From positions 1-64,000 of the forward strand of contig VXMJ01000017.1 in assembly GCA_009841145.1 (NCBI GenBank): 64,000 bases of DNA, in the 5' to 3' direction. The translations under genes were made by a program, and so were the position numbers. Numbering within the stretch: position 1 is the first letter of the stretch; each line of letters starts with the position of its first letter. Under the pieces are notes generated by a model. The model was given only the letters and a program-made list of their open reading frames with translations, was not told the origin of the DNA and made no database searches. Positions 41,531 to 48,777 of this stretch are shown piece after piece. This DNA is from Caldilineaceae bacterium SB0661_bin_34 (GTDB lineage: Bacteria > Chloroflexota > Anaerolineae > Caldilineales > Caldilineaceae).

Positions 41531-42666
41531 TGGATATTGCGGGCGGCGTTCTCGTCCCGGTCGCACTCGAACCCGCACCGGTTGCAGCGGTAGGTGCGTT
41601 CCGACAGCAGCAGCGACTGCTTCACGGCCCCGCACGCACTGCACGTCTTTGAGGACGGATACCAGCGGTCCACCTTCTCGAAGGCGGTTCCGTACCAACC
41701 GCACTTGTACTCCAGCTGCCGCACGAATTCGGACATGCCGGCATCGCTGATCGCCCGGGCCAGTCTGCGGTTGCACTTCATGCCGTCGATGTTGAGCGTC
41801 TCCACCTTCACGGTGCCGCCGCGTTTGGCTATCTGCGTGGTGGCCTTGTGGTGGTGGTCGGCTCTCAGGTTGGCAACGTCGATGTGCAACTGCCTGCGCT
41901 TGGCGTACAGGTCGTCCCTGCGCTTGGATGGGTTGTGCTTGCCGTGCGTATTGAGGCTGCGGGCGATGGCCTTGTCCAGACGGCGCAGCGACTTCAACTT
42001 GGAAGCCAGGGCCTGCGGATTGGCCACCTCCGTCGTTGCATCCCCATCCCACACAACGGCCAGCGTCTTCACGCCCATGTCGACGCCCACCGTGGGTCCG
42101 GGCCTTGGCGGGGCTGGCTCGTCGGCGGTGTGCACCTGGATGGACGCGAACCAGCGTTGGCCGGACTTGGACACCGTGACTTCACCGATGTCTCCTTCAA
42201 ACCGCAGTGCCTCCCGCATCCGCACCCAGCCCACGACCGGCAACCGGATTTTCCGGCCGTCCACCGGGACCGTGTTGCGCCCGTTGGAGGCCGTGTAGGC
42301 CATTTTCCGGTGCTTCTTTCTGTGTGGCGGAAACCCTACCTTGCGGGGCTGTTCGCCGCGCTTCCGGGCCTTGCAGTAGTCGCCCCATCCGTCCAACCCC
42401 GTGCCCATGTGGATGATCGCGTTCTTGGCAGCCGCCTGGGGCAAGCATCCGCACCACGGGAAAAGGTCAAACTTGACGGCGTTGAACCGTTTGCGCAGGT
42501 CCATGTCCGACAGCCATTCGCCGGACTTGCCGTCCCCCGTGAACCAGGAGGCCCGGAATTCGTCCCGCGCCCAGTTGGCCGCCACGCGCGCATAGCCGCA
42601 GTGCTGGGCCAGCAGCGACGCCTGCTGGGCGTTCGGGTCCAGGGCGATGCGGTGGGAGCGGATCAC
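41350..42666 (-). CDS. tnpB: TnpB, RNA-guided RuvC-type nuclease of IS607
   Basis: A 438-residue TnpB. The GTG at 42666 overlaps the tnpA stop (GTGA), which fixes the start. The RuvC triad is complete: Asp in VGVDMGVKTLAVV, Glu in VKVETLNIDGM and Asp in CDRDENAARNI. A zinc ribbon CSACG...CNRCG lies between the last two. The N-terminal wedge domain begins IRSHRIALDPNAQQ. TnpB nucleases cut DNA matching a guide RNA derived from the element's right end, aiding element retention. All key residues are present, so it may be active. Confidence 0.94.
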   Translation of the reverse strand: MIRSHRIALDPNAQQASLLAQHCGYARVAANWARDEFRASWFTGDGKSGEWLSDMDLRKRFNAVKFDLFPWCGCLPQAAAKNAIIHMGTGLDGWGDYCKARKRGEQPRKVGFPPHRKKHRKMAYTASNGRNTVPVDGRKIRLPVVGWVRMREALRFEGDIGEVTVSKSGQRWFASIQVHTADEPAPPRPGPTVGVDMGVKTLAVVWDGDATTEVANPQALASKLKSLRRLDKAIARSLNTHGKHNPSKRRDDLYAKRRQLHIDVANLRADHHHKATTQIAKRGGTVKVETLNIDGMKCNRRLARAISDAGMSEFVRQLEYKCGWYGTAFEKVDRWYPSSKTCSACGAVKQSLLLSERTYRCNRCGFECDRDENAARNIQAYTGHTEPARTLNALPGPARSAGEERDVETRKSHCREVRARSVKRLPDSQPSWFDYPGP

Positions 42667-43274
42667 GTCTGTTCCTGCGCCGACTTCAGCGCATCGATCA
42701 ACTTGCGCGACTTGCGCGAGCGGCTGCCGTACAAACGGGCAGAGAACACGGTGATGCTCTCGAGCACGTCCTGTGCCAGCCCCTCCTCGAAGGAGGGAGG
42801 TTCGCCCTTGTGAATGATCACAATCTCGATGCCTTGCAGCTCGCACATGGCAAACACCAGTTCGGCTCCCAAACGCAGCAGCCGGTCCTTGTGGGTGATC
42901 ACCAGACGTCTGATCCGGCGTTTCATGATCAGGTCCAGCAGTCGCTGTAGCCCGGCCTTGCGGTAGTGCAGGCCACTGCCCAGGTCCCGGATCGTCTCCG
43001 CCGGCCAGCCCTTGGCCGCACAGTAGGCTTCCAAGGCCGCCTGCTGCCGGTCCAGGTCGGCCTTCCGGTCGCGTCCGGACACACGGGCATGGCAAAGGGT
43101 GGGGGCCGCCTCGTTGGCACTTCCGAGCAGGTCCGCCACGGCGTAGTAGCGCGTGCCGCCGCGGGTCTTGCGGGCCGGCAGCAGTTCGCCGGTCTTTTCC
43201 CACTTGCGCAGAACCTCCGGGGTGGTCCCCGGCATCGCCGCGGCCTTGCCGATTTTGACCAGCCTGTTGCCCAT
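42663..43274 (-). CDS. tnpA: TnpA, serine recombinase transposase of IS607
   Basis: A 203-residue recombinase with an N-terminal MerR-type helix-turn-helix (VKIGKAAAMPGTTPEVLRKW, and RGGTRYY) followed by a serine-resolvase domain. The catalytic Ser is in CHARVSGRDRKADLDRQ; HKDRLLRLG and the C-terminal ARLYGSRSRKSRKL are IS607-type signatures. It catalyses element excision and insertion through GG-type core dinucleotides. There is no visible ribosome-binding site, and a TATGAT box lies about 20 bp upstream of the ATG, so the transcript may be nearly leaderless. Confidence 0.94.
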   Translation of the reverse strand: MGNRLVKIGKAAAMPGTTPEVLRKWEKTGELLPARKTRGGTRYYAVADLLGSANEAAPTLCHARVSGRDRKADLDRQQAALEAYCAAKGWPAETIRDLGSGLHYRKAGLQRLLDLIMKRRIRRLVITHKDRLLRLGAELVFAMCELQGIEIVIIHKGEPPSFEEGLAQDVLESITVFSARLYGSRSRKSRKLIDALKSAQEQT

Positions 43275-43397
43275 GATTGGAATAAATTATCATAGGTTAC
43301 AGTCCGCTGCAACTACCCCGTTGGAGCGCGACTGCACCTACTCGGTTTGGGCCAATGCACCGGCGTGCCTGATGGAAGGCACTTCGCTGGCCAAACG

Positions 43398-44768
43398 TCA
43401 GGATTGACGGCCATAGAGGAACGTGTAGCCAACCGTCCCGGTTTCATCCACCGTGTACCCGAACTGCTCCACATACTCGTCGCCGGATAGGAACTTGTCG
43501 TTTCGCGCATCCAGCATCGCGTGCAGATCCCTGTGGAATGACGTCTGGAGATCGGAATGGTTCGGCTGGTTTGCCAGGTTGTTCAGTTGATAGGGATCTT
43601 CTTCGTTGTCGTACAACAGCCAAGGTCCGTCCAGGTCCTCGACATAGGTGTATTGATCTGTTACCAACCCGCGGTACTCCCGGCCGCCGGCCGTCCGCAC
43701 AAACTGGCCAAACGGTTGCAGACACATCACCAGGGCCTGTCCGCCTGACGGGTCTTCCCCGCCGCGCAGGTGGCCGCTGAAGTCCAGTCCCTCCATTTCG
43801 GACCGGGCCTCGAGGCCGCACAGCCCCAGCAGCGTGGGCAGGACATCCACAATATCGATGGGGGCGTCCTCCGTGCGGGCTTCCGTTCCCAGGCCCGCCG
43901 GCCAGCGCAACAGGAACGGCACCCGGATCGACTCCTCCCAGGGACGCTGCTTCATGTGCTGTCCCTGAGAACCCAGCATGTCCCCGTGGTCGGACAGGAA
44001 CAGGAAGATGGTGTTCTCCTCCAGGTCCAGGGCCTGGAGGGTGTCGCGCAGCTCGCCGACACAGCTGTCCAAGGCGGAACAGTGGGCGTAATAGCCCGCA
44101 ATCCGTTCCCTGGCCAGGTCGGCCACCTCGGGCGGAACGTTGGGCCTCAACTCGATCGAGTCCGGGTCGTACATCGCCCTAAACTCTGGCGGTGCCGTCT
44201 CGTAGGGGTCATGGGGCGGTCCCCACGACAGAAACAGCAGGAAGGGCTTGTCCGAGTCGCTGCGTTCCTCCAGCCAGCGGCAGGCATCCCGGGTCTGGTC
44301 GCGGGCATCGTAGTCCGGCCAGATGTCCGGTTCCGTCTTGTCGTGGTCGTAGTACAGGGAGCGGTTGTAGGAATGGGTGCACTCCAGGACCTTCCAATAC
44401 TCGAATCCCTGCCGGCTCTCCCTGGGAATGGGTGCGTCGCGGCCGCGCCCGTCCACATGCCACTTGCCGATGTAGGCGGTGTCGTAACCGTTGCGGCCGA
44501 AGATTTTGCCCATGCTCTCAACGTCGTCGGCCAGATGCACGTCGTTCACGAACAATCCATGTGTCTGGGCGTAGAGGCCGGTCAACATACAGCCCCGGGC
44601 CGGCGTGCAGACCGGAATGCCCGACACGGCCTTCCGGTAGTTGATGCTCTCGGCCGCCAACCGATCCAGGTGCGGGGTCCGCACCTGACTGTCTCCGGCG
44701 TACCCGCAGGCCTGGGCCCGCCACTGGTCCGCCAGCACAATCACGACATTGGGACTTGACTCGGTCAT
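43398..44768 (-). CDS. Type I sulfatase
   Basis: A 456-residue sulfatase. The formylglycine motif is C54-T-P-A-R, followed by GCMLTGLYAQTHG; N-terminal VVIVLADQWRAQA and later SDHGDMLGSQGQ supply metal ligands, and YIGKWHVDG holds the conserved Lys and His. It is more distant from the other two sulfatases of the window than they are from each other. GAGGA precedes the ATG. It is the last gene of a five-gene minus-strand run (PhyH, peroxiredoxin, isomerase, lactonase, sulfatase), suggesting desulfation of a sugar-like substrate. No signal peptide is visible. Confidence 0.92.
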   Translation of the reverse strand: MTESSPNVVIVLADQWRAQACGYAGDSQVRTPHLDRLAAESINYRKAVSGIPVCTPARGCMLTGLYAQTHGLFVNDVHLADDVESMGKIFGRNGYDTAYIGKWHVDGRGRDAPIPRESRQGFEYWKVLECTHSYNRSLYYDHDKTEPDIWPDYDARDQTRDACRWLEERSDSDKPFLLFLSWGPPHDPYETAPPEFRAMYDPDSIELRPNVPPEVADLARERIAGYYAHCSALDSCVGELRDTLQALDLEENTIFLFLSDHGDMLGSQGQHMKQRPWEESIRVPFLLRWPAGLGTEARTEDAPIDIVDVLPTLLGLCGLEARSEMEGLDFSGHLRGGEDPSGGQALVMCLQPFGQFVRTAGGREYRGLVTDQYTYVEDLDGPWLLYDNEEDPYQLNNLANQPNHSDLQTSFHRDLHAMLDARNDKFLSGDEYVEQFGYTVDETGTVGYTFLYGRQS

Positions 44769-44807
44769 GGCCGCGAATCCTCGAGAGACCTTGAAATGGA
44801 AAGCGCG

Positions 44808-45902
44808 TTAGCGCAACACGAACTTCAGACAGACCGGAGTGGGCGCGTCGATAATCTCGCCCGTGGCGGACAACAATCCGGTCTCCTGGTCCAGTGCGAA
44901 CACCACGATGGTGTCCGAGTCCTGGTTGGCGGCATACAGCCGATCCCCTTCCGGACTCAGGGCAAAGTTGCGGGGCGTCTTGCCGCGCGTCGATTCGTGG
45001 CCCAGGAGCGTGAGCGTCCCGTCGTTGGCGTCCACGGCAAAGATCGTGATGGAGTCGTGCCCGCGGTTGGAATTGTAGGCCCACTTGCCGGACGGATGGA
45101 CATGGATGTCCGCCGTTGAGACGGGACCGTCCCAGTCGTCCGGCAGCGTGTTAATGGTTTGGATCGATGTCAGGGTGCCGGCATCGCCGTTCCAGTTGCA
45201 AACGTCAATCGTGGCGCTCAACTCGTTCAGGACATACGCCCACCGGCCATTGGGATGGAAGTCGAAGTGGCGAGGCCCCGATCCGGGCCGGACCACCAAG
45301 TCGCTGCGATGGGTCAGGGGACCGTCGGCCCCGTCCAACTCGTACACCCGCGCCATGTCCATGCCCAAATCGCAGGCGATGAGGAAAGTGCCGGACGGAT
45401 CGAGCGTGGTGGAATGGGCATGCGGTCCCTCCTGCCGTTCCTGGTTGACGCTGGATCCCTCGTGTTGCACGTTGAAGGCACCCTCAACGAACCGACCGTC
45501 GTCGCCATAGGGGATGGTCTGGATGGAGCCGCTCTTGTAGTTCGCCAGGGAAATGCGCGACCGGGCTTCATCCAGCCTTACGTGGCAGGGCCATTCCCCG
45601 CCGGACGCATGCCGGTCCACCATGGTGAGGGCTCCGGTTTCGGGATCAAAAGTGTGCGCGGATACGCCCCCGCCACCGAATTCCTCAATGTCGTCCACCT
45701 CGCCGCATGCGAACAGGAGGTTGTGTTCGGAATGAACGTCCAGGAACGTTGGGTTCGGCAGCGATGGATACCAGTCGATGGCCTGCATCAGCCCGTCGGC
45801 CGCGCGCTCGAACGCATAGATGCCCTGGGCTGTGGCCTGGACATGCGGCAGGGAAACCGTGTAGGTCCCCACGTACAGAAAGGTTCGGGATGGATCAGTC
45901 AT
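44808..45902 (-). CDS. Lactonase-family seven-bladed propeller protein
   Basis: A 364-residue beta-propeller of the 6-phosphogluconolactonase/YbhE-type lactonase family. Start MTDPSRTFLYVGTYT is typical; repeated blade strands include PNPTFLDVHSEHNLLFACGE, GTFLIACDLGMDMARVY, GPRHFDFHPNGRWAYVLNE and NFALSPEGDRLYAANQDS. It would hydrolyse a sugar-acid lactone made by an upstream dehydrogenase. The sulfatase start is 39 bp downstream and the isomerase 87 bp upstream, so cotranscription is likely. Confidence 0.9.
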   Translation of the reverse strand: MTDPSRTFLYVGTYTVSLPHVQATAQGIYAFERAADGLMQAIDWYPSLPNPTFLDVHSEHNLLFACGEVDDIEEFGGGGVSAHTFDPETGALTMVDRHASGGEWPCHVRLDEARSRISLANYKSGSIQTIPYGDDGRFVEGAFNVQHEGSSVNQERQEGPHAHSTTLDPSGTFLIACDLGMDMARVYELDGADGPLTHRSDLVVRPGSGPRHFDFHPNGRWAYVLNELSATIDVCNWNGDAGTLTSIQTINTLPDDWDGPVSTADIHVHPSGKWAYNSNRGHDSITIFAVDANDGTLTLLGHESTRGKTPRNFALSPEGDRLYAANQDSDTIVVFALDQETGLLSATGEIIDAPTPVCLKFVLR

Positions 45903-45989
45903 GATCGGACCTGATTCCTTGGTGGATTGGTGCTGGGGAAGCCGAATGGAACCGACCAGGGAGTGGCGAACATTCCCGGATCGGAGTGG

Positions 45990-46787
45990 TCAGAGTACGA
46001 ACGACTCCAGATAGCGCTTGCTGAGCAACAGCATGCGGCTGCGCAACGGTTCCCGGGACCATAGGGGTCCATGGGGCTCCATGGACAGCCAACCGCTGTA
46101 GCCGTGCTCGTGAAGGAAAGCAAAGAGCGTGCCCCACGGCACATCGCCCATGCCGGCCGCCGGCTGCGAGGCCAGTTCACCGTCAATGACCACATGTTCC
46201 TTGATGTGCATGTAGCCGACGCGGTGCCCGTATTGCCGAACCACCGGCACCGGATCCTGCCCGGCGTGCATGAAGTTGGCGGGGTCGTACTTGATGCGGA
46301 CGTCCAAGTCCAGCTCCCACACGCGTTCAAAGGCGGCCAGGCCGTCGAAGAACGAATTCCCGTGCAGTCCGTAGAAGGCCACGTCAAAGCCGGCTTCGGC
46401 CGCCCGATCAAGGAAGGGAGGAAAGATACGGGCAAACTCCCGAGCCTGCTCGTCCAGGGGCGCGCCGCCCCAGTCCCCGCCTCCGGTCACCAGCGTCTCC
46501 GCACCAAGAATGCGACCAAACGCCAGCAGACGGTCCAGATGGCGGTGCGCTTCCGCCCGTTCGGCCGGATCCGGAGCCAAGTGGTTCCAGCCCCATAAGC
46601 CAAGGGAGGCACAGCGGATGCTCCGCTCGTCCAGCATTGCGGCCGCGGCTTCGATATCCGCCTCGGTCAGGTCGGCAAAACCGGCCCAGTGGTTGAACTC
46701 GAGACCGGCAAAGCCGTGGAGGGAGGCAAACTCCACGTCGCGGGCCAGTTGGTCAGCATCGTTGGCGGCAATAAAGGCCCATTTCAC
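45990..46787 (-). CDS. Sugar phosphate isomerase/epimerase family (xylose-isomerase-like TIM barrel)
   Basis: A 265-residue AP-endonuclease-2 TIM barrel. It starts at a GTG (MKWAFIAANDADQLARD when read as Met). Barrel signatures are FAGLEFNHW, SLGLWGWNHLAPDP, VRIKYDPANFMHAG (metal-binding Asp), YMHIKEHVV and WLSMEPHG with the terminal Glu. Such enzymes isomerise or epimerise keto-sugars and inositol derivatives. It lies between a peroxiredoxin gene and a lactonase gene on the same strand and fits a sugar or cyclitol breakdown route. Confidence 0.88.
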   Translation of the reverse strand: MKWAFIAANDADQLARDVEFASLHGFAGLEFNHWAGFADLTEADIEAAAAMLDERSIRCASLGLWGWNHLAPDPAERAEAHRHLDRLLAFGRILGAETLVTGGGDWGGAPLDEQAREFARIFPPFLDRAAEAGFDVAFYGLHGNSFFDGLAAFERVWELDLDVRIKYDPANFMHAGQDPVPVVRQYGHRVGYMHIKEHVVIDGELASQPAAGMGDVPWGTLFAFLHEHGYSGWLSMEPHGPLWSREPLRSRMLLLSKRYLESFVL

Positions 46788-46847
46788 GGTTCACCGTCCC
46801 GGTCGGAACCAAGTTTGTACAGGCTGTACAGAAGATAGCGACACGGA

Positions 46848-47318
46848 TTAGCTACCCAGGGCTTCGAGGGCGGCCGCAACCGTCTTCTTCGGTTTGACGT
46901 CGTAGTCGACTGCAACCAAGTTGCCGTCTCCGTCGATTACAAAGCTGCTCCGGTGAACGCCCATGAACTTCTTGCCCATGAAGTTGCGTTCACCCCAAAC
47001 CCCGTAGGCTTCACAAATCGCATGGTCCTCGTCGACCAGCAGCGAGAAAGGCAGGTTGTACTTGCCGATGAACTTCGCATGGCGCTGGCTGTCATCCGGG
47101 CTTACGCCCAGAACCGTCGCGTTCAGGGCCTGCAAATCATCGAAGTTGTCGCGCAGCGAGCAGGCCTGCATGGTGCATCCGGGGGTGTCGTCCTTGGGAT
47201 AGAAATACAGGACCAAATTCTGGCCCCGGAAATCGGCCAGGGACACGGTTTCGCCGTTCTCGTTGACCGCGGTGAAGTCCGGTGCCGGGGTATTGGGTTG
47301 GAGGTGTTTGAGGGCCAT
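46848..47318 (-). CDS. bcp: Thioredoxin-dependent thiol peroxidase (Bcp/PrxQ)
   Basis: A 156-residue peroxiredoxin of the BCP group. The peroxidatic Cys48 and resolving Cys53 lie in DDTPGCTMQACSLRD with the CxxxxC spacing of the intramolecular PrxQ type. YFYPKDDTPG and ANTPAPDFT-like N-terminal features agree. It reduces peroxides using thioredoxin in the cytosol. Being placed between two oxygenase/isomerase genes on one strand, it may protect iron-dependent enzymes from peroxide, but the position may also be incidental. Confidence 0.94.
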   Translation of the reverse strand: MALKHLQPNTPAPDFTAVNENGETVSLADFRGQNLVLYFYPKDDTPGCTMQACSLRDNFDDLQALNATVLGVSPDDSQRHAKFIGKYNLPFSLLVDEDHAICEAYGVWGERNFMGKKFMGVHRSSFVIDGDGNLVAVDYDVKPKKTVAAALEALGS

Positions 47319-47383
47319 GGACCGTCCTCAGTGTTGCAAGTGGTGCGCCAAGGCATGCTTGGCACCGGAGAAAATTCCGAGGT

Positions 47384-48223
47384 TCAGGGCTTGGCCGTGA
47401 TCAGTTCAGGATTCTGATGCCAGACCACGGGATTCTGATTGTCGTCGTCGAGCACATCGCCGAGCTCGTAGGACGCGAACTGCTCGTCGGAGAGGATGTT
47501 CTGATTGCCGTTGAACGTGCTGCCGTACGGCATGAAACCACAGGTCATCGCGCGCCGCCACCCCCCCGTCATGTTGGCGCCGGCCCCGTGCACGAGCAGC
47601 GCGTTGTGGAAGGAACAGGAGCCCGCCTTCATGGGCGCGGCCATGGAGGGCAGGTTTACAAAGTCAGGGTACACCCGGAAGATGTCCGCCATGTTCTCCG
47701 TGATGCCAACGTTGTCGTAGGTCGTCTTCTTGTGCGAGCCGCCCAAGAAATACAAGCAACCATTCTGGTAGGTGGCATCGTCAAGCGCCACCCAGATGCT
47801 GGTGGATTTCCGGGAATAGAAGGACCAGTAGGGGTTGTCAAGGTGCCAGGCCGTGGGATTCGCCCACGGCTGCTTGATGAGGGCCTGATCGTGCCAAACC
47901 CGCATGCCCTCGGTCCCGGACAGGAGCGAGGCCATGCGGCCGATGCGCGGATCCAGGATCAGCTTGCGCACAGCGGGACTGTCCTTCCACAGGTTTATCC
48001 GCTGCACGAACACGTAGTCGTAGTACGAGTCGCCCGCCTTCCAGCGATCGTCGTCCTCGTCCGCGCCTTCCACCACCAGCTTGCGGTCCTTGCGGTTCCC
48101 CACGGCTTCATCCACGGCCGCGCGCCAAGTCTCCAGCTCGTCGGGGGCCAAAAAGTCGTCGAACACAACGAATCCGTTCTCCTGATAGGAGTCGATCTGT
48201 GCCTGTGTCACTTCACAGTTCAT
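47384..48223 (-). CDS. Phytanoyl-CoA dioxygenase (PhyH) family protein
   Basis: A 279-residue Fe(II)/2-oxoglutarate oxygenase, only distantly similar to the other PhyH protein here. The N-terminal YQENGFVVFDDFLAPDEL is characteristic; iron ligands are in TAWHLDNPYW and the distal His in LVHGAGAN. QNGCLYFLGGSHK is the usual pre-ligand strand. GGAGTGG precedes the ATG. It is the first gene of the five-gene run ending in a sulfatase, and a deleted IS607 copy lies 33 bp upstream. Confidence 0.92.
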   Translation of the reverse strand: MNCEVTQAQIDSYQENGFVVFDDFLAPDELETWRAAVDEAVGNRKDRKLVVEGADEDDDRWKAGDSYYDYVFVQRINLWKDSPAVRKLILDPRIGRMASLLSGTEGMRVWHDQALIKQPWANPTAWHLDNPYWSFYSRKSTSIWVALDDATYQNGCLYFLGGSHKKTTYDNVGITENMADIFRVYPDFVNLPSMAAPMKAGSCSFHNALLVHGAGANMTGGWRRAMTCGFMPYGSTFNGNQNILSDEQFASYELGDVLDDDNQNPVVWHQNPELITAKP

Positions 48224-48255
48224 GAGTTTCCACTCCAGTCTCCGATGGGAACCGT

Positions 48256-48470
48256 CCGGTCTCCAGAACCTATGACAATCTCATCCGATTCGGGATGATC
48301 TGCCTGTCTGGTAGACGCTTCACGGACCGCGCGCAGGCCTCTCGGCGGTGCGTCTTACAGGTCTCCACGTCCCTTTCTCCGCCGGCAGACCTCGCCGGCC
48401 TGGGGACTCGTTGAGATGTCGGGCCGGTCCCGGTTGACCCGTGAGCGTGTCCGGCCTCGGCCGGGGGCGG
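48256..48470 (-). ncRNA. Probable solo omega RNA of the deleted IS607 copy
   Basis: This part of the deleted element is the piece most similar to the 3' region of the intact element. The tnpB reading frame is broken here, yet the sequence is kept, which suggests selection on RNA or on the DNA end rather than on protein. A guide from this copy would be the DNA just below 48256, in front of the PhyH gene. Confidence 0.4.
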
Positions 48471-48686
48471 TTTCGTGGGGCGCATTGGTGATCTGGCGCC
48501 GGCGCGGGTTGGGCGCGTGCACGCCGCCGGAATGGTGGCTGAGGCCCTGGACTGTGTAGAGGGGTGCGGCCGTTGGCAACCTCCGATGGCTGATGGCGGG
48601 CGAGAGTCCGGATTGCTGCCGGGCTCTCTTGATTTCCACACATTTATACACGATTAACCTCGATTACAGCGAACTGCTGCTACCCC
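48256..48686 (-). mobile_element. 431-bp internally deleted IS607 derivative
   Basis: Both ends match the intact IS607: the right end GGTCTCCAGAACCTA (plus strand, from 48258) is identical, and the left end GATTACAG...CTGC..CTACCCC matches 43295-43319 at about 19 of 25 positions. tnpA and nearly all of tnpB are gone; only the last tnpB codons (ARSAGGERDVET, SVKRLPD) and the conserved 3' region remain. A non-autonomous, MITE-like copy that could be moved by TnpA supplied in trans. Confidence 0.7.
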
Positions 48687-48698
48687 TGCAAACATCCA

Positions 48699-48734
48699 GC
48701 CCGGCTGCCGGCGGAGGGATGCCGACAGCCGGGC
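48699..48734 (-). terminator. Hairpin downstream of the binding-protein gene
   Basis: GCCCGGCTG (48699-48707) pairs with CAGCCGGGC (48726-48734), extended inside by CGGC/GCCG. It lies about 45 bp beyond the binding-protein stop at 48778. The following bases are only moderately T-rich, so strength is uncertain. Confidence 0.55.
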
Positions 48735-48777
48735 CGTCGGGGAACCACTCGGATCCCCCGCACTTCATGTCACCGAG

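Larger units (their letters stand above)
41323..43319 (-). mobile_element. Intact IS607-family insertion sequence
   Basis: About 2.0 kb carrying tnpA and tnpB in the minus orientation. Ends were set by comparison with the deleted copy at 48256-48686: the left end reads GGGGTAG on the minus strand (43319 inward) and the right end reads TAGGTTCTGGAGACCGG (to 41323). No terminal inverted repeat or obvious target duplication, as expected for IS607. It is inserted about 29 bp before the DapA-like gene and about 80 bp after the sulfatase stop. Confidence 0.8.

Noticed and set aside
42667-43293. Upstream extension of the tnpB frame through tnpA
   Set aside because: The tnpA frame shows all IS607 motifs, and a GTGA overlap gives a normal tnpB start at 42666.
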